Positions 1 through 4,641 of a DNA stretch of 5,317 nucleotides are shown here, one piece after another. Under the pieces are notes generated by a model. That model saw nothing but the letters and a program-made list of their open reading frames with translations. It was not told where the DNA came from and ran no database searches. Location of the stretch: positions 1 through 5,317 of the forward strand of contig DYRE01000164.1 of the NCBI GenBank assembly GCA_020718965.1, written 5' to 3'. The translations under genes and the position numbers were made by a program. The DNA is from Desulfomonile tiedjei. GTDB lineage: Bacteria; Desulfobacterota; Desulfomonilia; Desulfomonilales; Desulfomonilaceae. Every line of letters begins with the position of its first letter. Position 1 is the first letter of the stretch.

Positions 1-18
1 CACCAGTGTCCCAAATAA

Positions 19-156
19 TCAGAAAAAAACAGTCCATTTAATTCGAGATTCAACAGCACTGAGATTCGGGTAATAGGAGATAGCGACGACGAAAATGAAG
101 AAGAACAGGAAGTTGAAGGGAAACACTTCGCCAAAGCCCCACCTGAGAGTGAATGA
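19..156 (+). other. possible 3' end of a disrupted or frameshifted upstream gene (unrecognised)
   Basis: Frame 1 is open from just after a TAA at 16-18 to the TGA at 154-156. It would encode a hydrophilic, strongly acidic tail of about 45 residues, with the segment GDSDDENEEEQEVEG near its middle. Codon choice looks coding, but there is no ATG, GTG or TTG in this frame, so it cannot start here. Frame 2 is open from the window edge to a TAA at 71-73, and the two frames meet at a run of seven A at 23-29. A one-base slip or sequencing error there would join them into one C-terminus. In the B. megaterium gas-vesicle order, gvpL precedes gvpS, so a gvp gene is a reasonable guess, but I cannot identify any gas-vesicle motif in it. 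It may also be non-coding. Confidence 0.3.
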
Positions 157-202
157 TGGCAGTCGGTCAAGAAGGCCTGCTTCTTTATGAGAGAGACTCC
201 TA

Positions 203-439
203 ATGATTGATAATGATATGATCAATGACGATCTCCATCAGGTAACGCTCTGCGAGGCCCTTGACAGGATACTGAACAAAGGAGTCGTGATCGCAGGTGA
301 AGTTACCATATCGGTGGCCAACGTAGACCTTATATACCTTGGACTAAATCTGCTCCTTGGCTCGATAGACACAATAAGAAACGTGAACACCGAAACCCTG
401 AATCAGGCTTCTAACTGTGATTTACCGGGGATGCGATAG
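203..439 (+). CDS. gvpS: gas vesicle protein of the GvpA/J/M/S family, closest in pattern to GvpS
   Basis: This 78-residue protein carries the short gas-vesicle fold at about residues 16-60, with the family signature LDRILNKGVVIAGEV followed by a beta-strand pair (VTISVANVDLIYLGL) and a terminal helix. The NVDLIYL segment resembles my recollection of GvpS from Bacillus megaterium (AGVDLVYLDL) more than GvpA or GvpJ, and the next two genes are gvpK and gvpJ, the same S-K-J order as in that organism. Family members of this type are minor or accessory proteins thought to help nucleate the gas-vesicle shell in the cytoplasm. The ATG at 203 has a purine-rich GAGAGAGA at 189-196 and overlaps a TAA at 201-203. 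A second ATG at 218 would shorten the product by five residues. The C-terminal 18 residues are variable and unrecognised. GvpM or a divergent GvpA are the alternatives; the family assignment is firm, the letter less so. Confidence 0.8.
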   Translation: MIDNDMINDDLHQVTLCEALDRILNKGVVIAGEVTISVANVDLIYLGLNLLLGSIDTIRNVNTETLNQASNCDLPGMR

Positions 440-470
440 TCTTATAAACATGTTATCCATCAATTGCTAG

Positions 471-490
471 TTTGAGAGGATTTGAGAGAC
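471..490 (+). repeat. short tandem direct repeat before gvpK
   Basis: Two adjacent 10-base units, TTTGAGAGGA and TTTGAGAGAC, match at 8 of 10 positions. They lie in the 70-base gap between the gvpS-like gene and gvpK, 20 bases upstream of the gvpK start. This could be a chance duplication or a small regulator-binding site; nothing else in the window repeats it. Confidence 0.3.
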
Positions 491-509
491 CGCTTCTAAG
501 GTGTAAATT

Positions 510-941
510 ATGGACGTTCCTGTTTGTGCCGATGTTAGAGCTAATGACCTGGACGAGGCCCTGGAATTCGCTTCCATAGAGGATATCCAGCGAGAGGCTG
601 TAGATTCAGACACCATTGGGGACTTCGCTAAAATTATGACGGCCACGCGCGACCTCACGGGTGAGCCGAAAAACGCTTCTGGAAAGATCAACCTGGACCC
701 GGAAAAGGTGAAGAATGGATTGGGGCAACTCGTTTTAACTTTGGTAAAGCTTTTGCACGAACTACTTGAACGCCAGGCCATCAGAAGAATGGAAGCAGGA
801 TCACTTACTGATTCAGAGATCGAAAATATCGGAATAACTCTAATGAAGCAAGCTGAAGAGATCGAAAGACTTCGCAAGGAGTTCAGTCTTGAGAAAGAAG
901 ACTTAAATCTCGACCTCGGTCCGCTCGGCAAATTGCTGTAA
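510..941 (+). CDS. gvpK: gas vesicle protein GvpK
   Basis: This 143-residue protein is an accessory protein required for gas-vesicle formation in several organisms; its biochemical role is not settled. The GvpK core spans about residues 60-143 and is highly recognisable. It starts with INLDPEKVKNGLGQLVLTL, continues with the helix LLHELLERQAIRRMEAGSLT, then DSEIENIGITLM, and ends with the hallmark EDLNLDLGPLGKLL. The first 58 residues form an acidic extension (rich in D and E) with no recognised motif; Bacillus GvpK begins almost directly at the core. The ATG at 510 is preferred because AAGGTG lies at 498-503, six bases upstream; an internal ATG at 636 has no good ribosome-binding site. The gene follows the gvpS-like gene by 70 bases, and its stop codon overlaps the ribosome-binding site of the gvpJ-like gene, so K and J are surely cotranscribed. 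Probable coiled coil at residues 110-132. Confidence 0.93.
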   Translation: MDVPVCADVRANDLDEALEFASIEDIQREAVDSDTIGDFAKIMTATRDLTGEPKNASGKINLDPEKVKNGLGQLVLTLVKLLHELLERQAIRRMEAGSLTDSEIENIGITLMKQAEEIERLRKEFSLEKEDLNLDLGPLGKLL

Positions 942-946
942 GGAGG
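941..946 (+). promoter_or_regulatory. ribosome binding site AGGAGG of the gvpJ-like gene
   Basis: A consensus AGGAGG begins on the last base of the gvpK stop codon and lies eight bases before the ATG at 955. It fixes the start of the downstream gene and indicates tight coupling of gvpK and gvpJ translation. Confidence 0.8.
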
Positions 947-954
947 ACCTAGAA

Positions 955-1215
955 ATGCCTATACAACAACATACACGTCATTCGCTTGAAAGTACAAACC
1001 TAGCGGATCTTCTTGAGCGAGTGCTCGATAAGGGTATCGTAATAGCTGGTGATATAAAGATTAAACTAGTGGATGTGGAACTCCTGACGATTCAAATCAG
1101 ATTAGTTATTTGTTCGGTCGATAAAGCCAAGGAAATTGGTATCGACTGGTGGGCAAACAACCCCGCATTCTCCAGTGTACAGCCGGTACCAGTGGACCAA
1201 GGGGTAAACCAATGA
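955..1215 (+). CDS. gvpJ: gas vesicle protein of the GvpA/J family, closest in pattern to GvpJ
   Basis: This 86-residue protein has the gas-vesicle fold at about residues 14-58: LADLLERVLDKGIVIAGDIK, then the strand pair VDVELLTIQIRLVICSVDKA. The tail KEIGIDWWANNP (59-70) resembles the KEIGMDWWENDP tail that I recall from B. megaterium GvpJ and is absent from the major shell protein GvpA. GvpJ is a minor protein implicated in vesicle nucleation and shape. The last 16 residues (from about 71) are low in charge and unrecognised, and the protein lacks the C-terminal coiled coil seen in the Bacillus protein, so it is slightly short. Start fixed by AGGAGG at 941-946. It is the last gene of the gvp block, since a terminator follows about 85 bases downstream. 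A lineage-specific GvpA/S homologue is the only realistic alternative. Confidence 0.85.
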   Translation: MPIQQHTRHSLESTNLADLLERVLDKGIVIAGDIKIKLVDVELLTIQIRLVICSVDKAKEIGIDWWANNPAFSSVQPVPVDQGVNQ

Positions 1216-1235
1216 TCACGGGGTGAAACGCCTCA

Positions 1236-1270
1236 ACAGGTTGACTTCAAATTCGAAGTCTGATTCCTGT
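1236..1270 (+). other. stem-loop in the gvp 3' untranslated region
   Basis: The perfect arms GACTTC (1243-1248) and GAAGTC (1255-1260) enclose the six-base loop AAATTC. An outer stem ACAGG (1236-1240) with CCTGT (1266-1270) adds five pairs across an asymmetric internal loop. There is no T-run directly after it, so it is not itself a terminator. It may be a 3'-end stabiliser or processing element for the gvp transcript, or simply an additional weak termination aid ahead of the terminator 30 bases downstream. Confidence 0.45.
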
Positions 1271-1301
1271 ATTTATGCCCGATACTTGACATCTTTTTGT
1301 G

Positions 1302-1326
1302 GACCCTGTTTAGGGTCTTTTTTTTT
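1302..1326 (+). terminator. rho-independent terminator after the gvp genes
   Basis: Arms GACCCT (1302-1307) and AGGGTC (1312-1317) pair perfectly around the tetraloop GTTT, and nine T residues follow at 1318-1326. It is well placed to end the gvpS-K-J transcript and separates that block from the genes that follow. On the opposite strand the stem lacks a convincing T-tract, so I read it as unidirectional. Confidence 0.9.
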
Positions 1327-1359
1327 ACCCCATTTGCGAAATCTCGCCTCGTTGATCCC

Positions 1360-1387
1360 TTCAAACAGGCCCTGAAACTTTTATATT
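1360..1387 (+). promoter_or_regulatory. weak candidate sigma70-type promoter for the 1448 gene
   Basis: A TATATT at 1382-1387 lies 16 bases downstream of TTCAAA at 1360-1365, which matches four of six -35 bases. It falls after the gvp terminator and about 60 bases before the next start codon, where a promoter is needed. The surrounding sequence to 1430 is AT-rich. No operator or regulator site is evident. Confidence 0.35.
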
Positions 1388-1433
1388 CGTGCAGCATCTT
1401 AAAATACAAGAAGTTATGAAAAAATAATTAACC

Positions 1434-1439
1434 GGAGGA
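1434..1439 (+). promoter_or_regulatory. ribosome binding site deciding a GTG start
   Basis: GGAGGA lies eight bases upstream of GTG at 1448-1450. This spacing is the reason for accepting GTG as the start codon, since the reading frame has no nearby in-frame ATG that would be better placed. Confidence 0.75.
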
Positions 1440-1447
1440 ATATAACA

Positions 1448-1810
1448 GTGAAGAATATAAGAGAGTTGCTGAAAGACAAAGAAATAGAACGGCTGATTGA
1501 CTGGGATTTGCATCCTTTTGACGCTGTTACTCGATATTTGGAATGGGGTACTAACTGGTCAAGGGGCTTGAGCCACGCGAAATCCTGCAATGAAGAAAGC
1601 GCTTACTTTAAGATAAACGCCACAGTTTCTCCTGCCAGGCTTATGCTCGTCAGGCAGAGCCATAGCAACTATGAGTTGGTTTCTGAAGTGGAGGCTCCGC
1701 AGGATCTTGTAGACGCCTCTGTCGTCCATTTCGCATGCAAAAACAGGGCGTGCGGAATAACTGAAGACTTGAGGGCTTGGTTAAAGACTGAAGCTGCAAA
1801 AAGGGTATGA
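1448..1810 (+). CDS. conserved hypothetical protein, DVU0772-like
   Basis: This is a 120-residue soluble-looking protein with no signal peptide or membrane segment. The N-terminal half contains IDWDLHPFDAVTRYLEWGTN (residues 17-36), which resembles the W-D ... YLEWGNNW pattern I associate with the DVU0772 family of sulfate-reducing bacteria. That match is from memory and not from a search. The family has no established function that I know of. Three cysteines are present (C47, C97, C102); C97 and C102 sit in FACKNRACG, a spacing that could bind metal or form a disulfide, but there is no fourth clear ligand. Translation starts at a GTG with GGAGGA eight bases upstream. It sits between the gvp terminator and the Cdc48-like ATPase gene, 76 bases before the latter, so the two could share a transcript. 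Confidence 0.82.
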   Translation: MKNIRELLKDKEIERLIDWDLHPFDAVTRYLEWGTNWSRGLSHAKSCNEESAYFKINATVSPARLMLVRQSHSNYELVSEVEAPQDLVDASVVHFACKNRACGITEDLRAWLKTEAAKRV

Positions 1811-1827
1811 TGAAAAATTATTCGTAA

Positions 1828-1856
1828 TTCTTTCTACCCCAGATTGTATATATTAT
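1828..1856 (+). promoter_or_regulatory. very weak candidate promoter before the Cdc48-like gene
   Basis: The 76-base gap holds an AT-rich stretch ending in TATATTAT at 1849-1856. TATTAT (1851-1856) could be a -10 box with TTCTTT (1828-1833) 17 bases upstream. The -35 is poor, and read-through from the preceding gene is equally likely because no terminator separates them. Confidence 0.25.
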
Positions 1857-1875
1857 GTCGGTCGTTGAGTTATTT

Positions 1876-1881
1876 AGGAGG
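1876..1881 (+). promoter_or_regulatory. ribosome binding site AGGAGG of the Cdc48-like gene
   Basis: AGGAGG lies five bases before the ATG at 1887. It supports the upstream start and therefore shows that the His/Cys-rich N-terminal extension of the protein is translated; the next in-frame ATG is only at residue 53, inside the conserved N domain. Confidence 0.8.
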
Positions 1882-1886
1882 CTCTC

Positions 1887-4070
1887 ATGGAGTGTCATTG
1901 TAAAGACCATTTACCAGGAGATTGGCATTCTCATGAAGATTGTGACTGCCATGAACATAACTACCCGACTTACTCGTTCGTAGTAACCAAAATTATTGAG
2001 GACTATCCCGGCACAGGAGTGGTTTTTATATCAAAGACCTTTATGGAGAGCCTGAAACTTGTTGAGGGAGACGCTGTAGAGGTTCTGGGGCTTTCCGGTT
2101 GCGTTGTACAGGCCAGAAACCACCCCAATTCATGGATTGACACCCGTATGGTGTCATTTGACCGGGATACAATGGAGAAGTCCGGTTTCCAAATGTTCAG
2201 CCAGGTGAAACTCCGTAAGGCAGTGTGTGTTGAGGCTGAGATTGTTACTCTTGAGCCCCCGGAGGGTTTGGATTTAACACGACAACAGATCCGTTCGATG
2301 ATGGACAAGGTCGACGGGGTCATTCTTACGGGGAGCCGTTCGCTGAGCCTGGAAACCAATCGGGGCGAAAAAATTCGATTTAGGATCGTTGAGACTGAGC
2401 CTAACGAAACATGCAAGGTTTCTCCGAGTACAAGAATCAGGATAGTCAATAGCGACGGGGATGAATACATTTCGACCAGGGAAACTTACTTCAAGGACGT
2501 AGGGGGACTCCAAGACGCAGTAAGAAAAGTTAGAGAAGTTGTTCAACTTCCCTTGAAACACCCGGAAATATTTTATCGATTGGGCATTGATCCGCCGAGG
2601 GGTGTTTTGCTGCATGGGCCGTCGGGGACGGGAAAAACACTCATAGCACGGGCCGTAGCAGCAGAAACAGGGTCCTGGTTTAAAAGCGTCGTTGGTTCCG
2701 AGATAATGGAAAAGTATTATGGGGAGAGTGAAGCAAAGCTGCGCGCCGCGTTTGAAGAAGCATTTAAACATGCGCCGGCAATAATTTTTATTGACGAAAT
2801 AGACGCTCTTGCCCCTCGGCGGGATACTTCGGAAGGTGAGGTAGAGCGGAGGGTTACAGCACAATTGCTCGCTCTTATGGATGGACTTGAAGATCGCGGG
2901 GCGGTAATGGTTCTGGCGGCCACAAATTTACCAAACAATTTGGATCCAGCCCTCAGGCGCCCCGGTCGGTTTGATAGGGAAATTACAATAGGGGTACCCG
3001 ACGTTGCCGGAAGAAGGGAAATACTCGAGATTCACACGCGATCCATGCCATTGGGCATTGTGGACCTCGATGATCTGGCCCAGAGAATCCACGGCTTTGT
3101 TGGGGCTGATATCAAGTCGCTGTGTCAGGAAGCCGCATATGCAGCGCTTAGACGCTCTCTGCCGGGTTTGGAAGACACGGACCAGCAATTGTCTGAGGAC
3201 TTTCTAGAGGCTATTGTGGTTGAATCCAGCGACTTTGAAGAGGCTACAAAGGGAATGCGCCCGTCGGCTGGAAGACGATTTGAGGTAAACCTGGCCGAAG
3301 CCGGTTGGTCAAACGTAGCAGGGTATTCGAGGGAAGTTGAATTCCTGCTTGACGCCATTCTATGGCCTCTCAAGAACGTCGGATTCCTCGAGAAATTAGG
3401 GGTTGGTCGTCCTTCAGGTCTTTTGATTACTGGACCGTCAGGGGTCGGCAAAACCCTGATGGCGCGCTCGATAGCGAAAGAGAGTGGATTCAACGTGATT
3501 GAGATACGTGGTCCTGAGTTGCTTTCCAAATACATGGGTGAAAGCGAGCGCAACATTCGGGAACTTTTCCGTCAGACAAAGGAGTTGGCGCCAACGGTGC
3601 TTATCCTGGACAGTGTAGATTCTTTTGGGACTTCAGGCTGGTCCGATTCAAAGGTAATCGACAGGATCGTGAATCAGCTCGTGCTGGAAATGAATTCTAT
3701 CAAATCGGAGAAGCCTATACTTGTTGTAGCTACGGCGATCAGCTCAGATGATGTTCCTCCAGCTTTACGCGCTACAGGAAGATTTGGGCAGGAACTGAGG
3801 CTGCGCTTGCCTAAAGAAAAGGATAGGGAAGAAATATTCAGGAAATATTTATCGGGGGAGAGAATAAAGTACCTCGGTGAATTCGAATCCCTCGTAAGGG
3901 AAGGGGATGGTCTATCCTGTGGTGACGTGGAAGAAATTTGCAGAAGGACTATTCTAAATGCCGCAAAGTTGATTCTGGAAAAGGACGACATCTTACCAGA
4001 AGGCGTCGAATTGACGGAAAACGATGTTTTGAGGTCAATCGATCAGTGGAAGCTTATGAGGAGCATGTAA
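1887..4070 (+). CDS. Cdc48/p97/VAT-type tandem AAA+ ATPase with His/Cys-rich N-terminus and degenerate D2 ring
   Basis: This 727-residue protein belongs to the Cdc48/p97/VAT class, hexameric cytosolic unfoldases that thread substrates through two stacked rings. Residues 1-25 are an unusual extension with C3, C5, C19, C21 and H4, H8, H14, H16, H22, H24. The N domain (double-psi barrel plus beta-clam) spans about 28-190. D1 (about 200-450) is intact: Walker A GPSGTGKT 244-251, pore loop KYYG 276-279, Walker B FIDE with D303/E304, sensor-1 N347, arginine fingers R358 and R361. D2 (about 468-725) keeps Walker A GPSGVGKT 516-523 and pore loop KYMG 548-551, but Walker B reads LILDS with S576 in place of glutamate, sensor 1 is A617, the first finger position is A629 (R632 remains) and the usual Asp after the fingers is G634. 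D1 is thus the likely motor and D2 an ATP-binding scaffold, as in NSF (inference). The C-terminus, KLMRSM, shows no HbYX proteasome-docking motif. It lies 0.7 kb downstream of gvp genes; a role in gas-vesicle turnover or assembly is speculation. Confidence 0.95.
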   Translation: MECHCKDHLPGDWHSHEDCDCHEHNYPTYSFVVTKIIEDYPGTGVVFISKTFMESLKLVEGDAVEVLGLSGCVVQARNHPNSWIDTRMVSFDRDTMEKSGFQMFSQVKLRKAVCVEAEIVTLEPPEGLDLTRQQIRSMMDKVDGVILTGSRSLSLETNRGEKIRFRIVETEPNETCKVSPSTRIRIVNSDGDEYISTRETYFKDVGGLQDAVRKVREVVQLPLKHPEIFYRLGIDPPRGVLLHGPSGTGKTLIARAVAAETGSWFKSVVGSEIMEKYYGESEAKLRAAFEEAFKHAPAIIFIDEIDALAPRRDTSEGEVERRVTAQLLALMDGLEDRGAVMVLAATNLPNNLDPALRRPGRFDREITIGVPDVAGRREILEIHTRSMPLGIVDLDDLAQRIHGFVGADIKSLCQEAAYAALRRSLPGLEDTDQQLSEDFLEAIVVESSDFEEATKGMRPSAGRRFEVNLAEAGWSNVAGYSREVEFLLDAILWPLKNVGFLEKLGVGRPSGLLITGPSGVGKTLMARSIAKESGFNVIEIRGPELLSKYMGESERNIRELFRQTKELAPTVLILDSVDSFGTSGWSDSKVIDRIVNQLVLEMNSIKSEKPILVVATAISSDDVPPALRATGRFGQELRLRLPKEKDREEIFRKYLSGERIKYLGEFESLVREGDGLSCGDVEEICRRTILNAAKLILEKDDILPEGVELTENDVLRSIDQWKLMRSM

Positions 4071-4123
4071 TTTTACCTGGGGACAGGCGCGTATCCATTC
4101 CGCCCGACTAATAAACTGCCATC

Positions 4124-4208
4124 CAAGGTTCGGCCAACAGCTCTGAAACATCCGGTTAAATTTGCAGAGCGGAGAAACTCTGATCCTAGCTGTTGGCCCT
4201 AATCCTTG
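4124..4208. repeat. long imperfect inverted repeat; candidate structured RNA element
   Basis: GGCCAACAGCT (4132-4142) and AGCTGTTGGCC (4188-4198) are perfect 11-base complements. A further outer stem CAAGG (4124-4128) with CCTTG (4204-4208) flanks a small internal loop. Inside, CAGAGC at 4165-4170 can pair either with GCTCTG at 4140-4145 or with CTCTG at 4178-4182, so two folds compete; the first also uses three bases of the long stem. There is no T-run after it, so it is not a simple terminator. It could be a small RNA, a leader or 3'-end element, a DNA-level palindromic binding or mobile-repeat site. I recognise no known riboswitch family in it. Confidence 0.55.
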
Positions 4209-4284
4209 CCCGATTACTGAACCCACATCGGTGGCTGGAAATCAACAAAATTTTCCATACAATCCCCACGGTTAGTTACGTTTT

Positions 4285-4317
4285 TTGGCTGCCTTGGGAG
4301 TTTCTCTGTGTTATGCT
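4285..4317 (+). promoter_or_regulatory. weak candidate promoter for nfu-ferredoxin
   Basis: TATGCT at 4312-4317 is an acceptable -10 box, about 50 bases before the nfu start. The best upstream -35 matches are TTGGCT (4285-4290), 21 bases away, and TTGGGA (4294-4299), 12 bases away, both badly spaced. A transcript starting just after it would begin with the GC-rich hairpin at 4324-4345. No sigma54 GG/GC pair with correct spacing is seen. Confidence 0.3.
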
Positions 4318-4323
4318 AACAAA

Positions 4324-4345
4324 GTCACGCGCGCAGCGCGTCGAC
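4324..4345 (+). other. GC-rich leader hairpin upstream of nfu
   Basis: ACGCGC (4327-4332) and GCGCGT (4336-4341) pair perfectly around the loop GCA; GTC (4324-4326) and GAC (4343-4345) extend the stem past one bulged C. It ends eight bases before the AAGGAG ribosome-binding site. An additional 7-base pair, GGTTAGT (4270-4276) with ACTAACC (4344-4350), encloses it but would compete with the extended stem. If the transcript starts near 4323 the hairpin would be at its 5' end and could affect stability or translation. Confidence 0.4.
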
Positions 4346-4368
4346 TAACCGAAAGGAGCTAAATCATA

Positions 4369-4593
4369 ATGAAAGAAGAAGTCCAGGCCGCCCTCGATAT
4401 AATCAGGCCACAACTTCAGGCCGACGGTGGAGACGCCGAAATCGTAGAAATAACTGCTGAAGGCGTAGTAAAGTTGAGACTCAAGGGTGCGTGTGGTGGA
4501 TGCCCTATGAGCCAGATGACCTTAAAAATGGGTATCGAAAGAGTCCTAAAGGAAAGAGTTCCAGCTGTAAAGTCCGTTGAATCAGTAAATTAG
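4369..4593 (+). CDS. stand-alone Nfu-domain (NifU C-terminal) iron-sulfur cluster scaffold
   Basis: This 74-residue cytosolic protein is a single NifU C-terminal (Nfu) domain. The signature IIRPQLQADGGDAEIVEI (11-28) and the metal-binding motif CGGC (C42 and C45) followed by PMSQMTLKMGIE are clear. In known Nfu proteins, two such CxxC motifs from a dimer hold a [4Fe-4S] cluster that is passed to target apoproteins. It is far shorter than NifU of nitrogen fixers because the IscU-like and central [2Fe-2S] domains are absent; stand-alone Nfu domains of this size are normal in many anaerobes and cyanobacteria. AAGGAG at 4353-4358 lies ten bases before the ATG. The gene is followed after 48 bases by a ferredoxin gene with its own ribosome-binding site and no terminator between, so the two probably form an operon in which this protein could help load the ferredoxin. 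Confidence 0.95.
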   Translation: MKEEVQAALDIIRPQLQADGGDAEIVEITAEGVVKLRLKGACGGCPMSQMTLKMGIERVLKERVPAVKSVESVN

Positions 4594-4641
4594 ATCCACT
4601 CATTCGAGTAAGTATCATATGTTACAGGGAGGAGCGAACTG

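Larger units (their letters stand above)
4071..4368. other. 298-base intergenic region, no supported gene
   Basis: No reading frame here has a credible start, ribosome-binding site and coding character on either strand. The first 50 bases show only a 4-base hairpin (CCTG 4076-4079 with CAGG 4084-4087) and no T-run, so the Cdc48-like gene has no visible intrinsic terminator. The region does hold a long structured inverted repeat (4124-4208) and, further on, a probable promoter and leader hairpin for the nfu gene, listed separately. Confidence 0.7.

Noticed and set aside
95..190. 31-codon open frame on the + strand starting MKKNRKLKG
   Set aside because: There is no ribosome-binding site, the composition is unlike the neighbours, and it overlaps a frame with better coding character.
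153..203. 16-codon frame MMAVGQEGLL... ending in TAA that overlaps the gvpS start
   Set aside because: It is too short and unrecognised to call a gene, and no ribosome-binding site is seen; it may only be a coincidence of overlapping stop and start codons.
19..225. 68-codon minus-strand frame with a Phe-rich hydrophobic stretch
   Set aside because: The hydrophobic run is the complement of the Glu-rich plus-strand segment, and there is no ribosome-binding site; it is a shadow.
467..931. 154-codon minus-strand frame opposite gvpK
   Set aside because: It is Ser/Arg-rich, as expected for an antisense shadow, and the plus strand encodes an unmistakable GvpK.
1286..1291. Perfect TTGACA -35 box in the gvp 3' region
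   Set aside because: No -10 hexamer lies 16-18 bases downstream; that position is inside the terminator stem.
2274..2864. 196-codon minus-strand frame opposite the ATPase gene, Cys- and Pro-rich
   Set aside because: It lies wholly within the conserved N domain and D1 of the ATPase, has no recognisable domain, and is a shadow.
4286..4300. TGGC-containing stretch considered as a sigma54 promoter
   Set aside because: The GC dinucleotide required ten bases after the GG element is absent (AG at that place).
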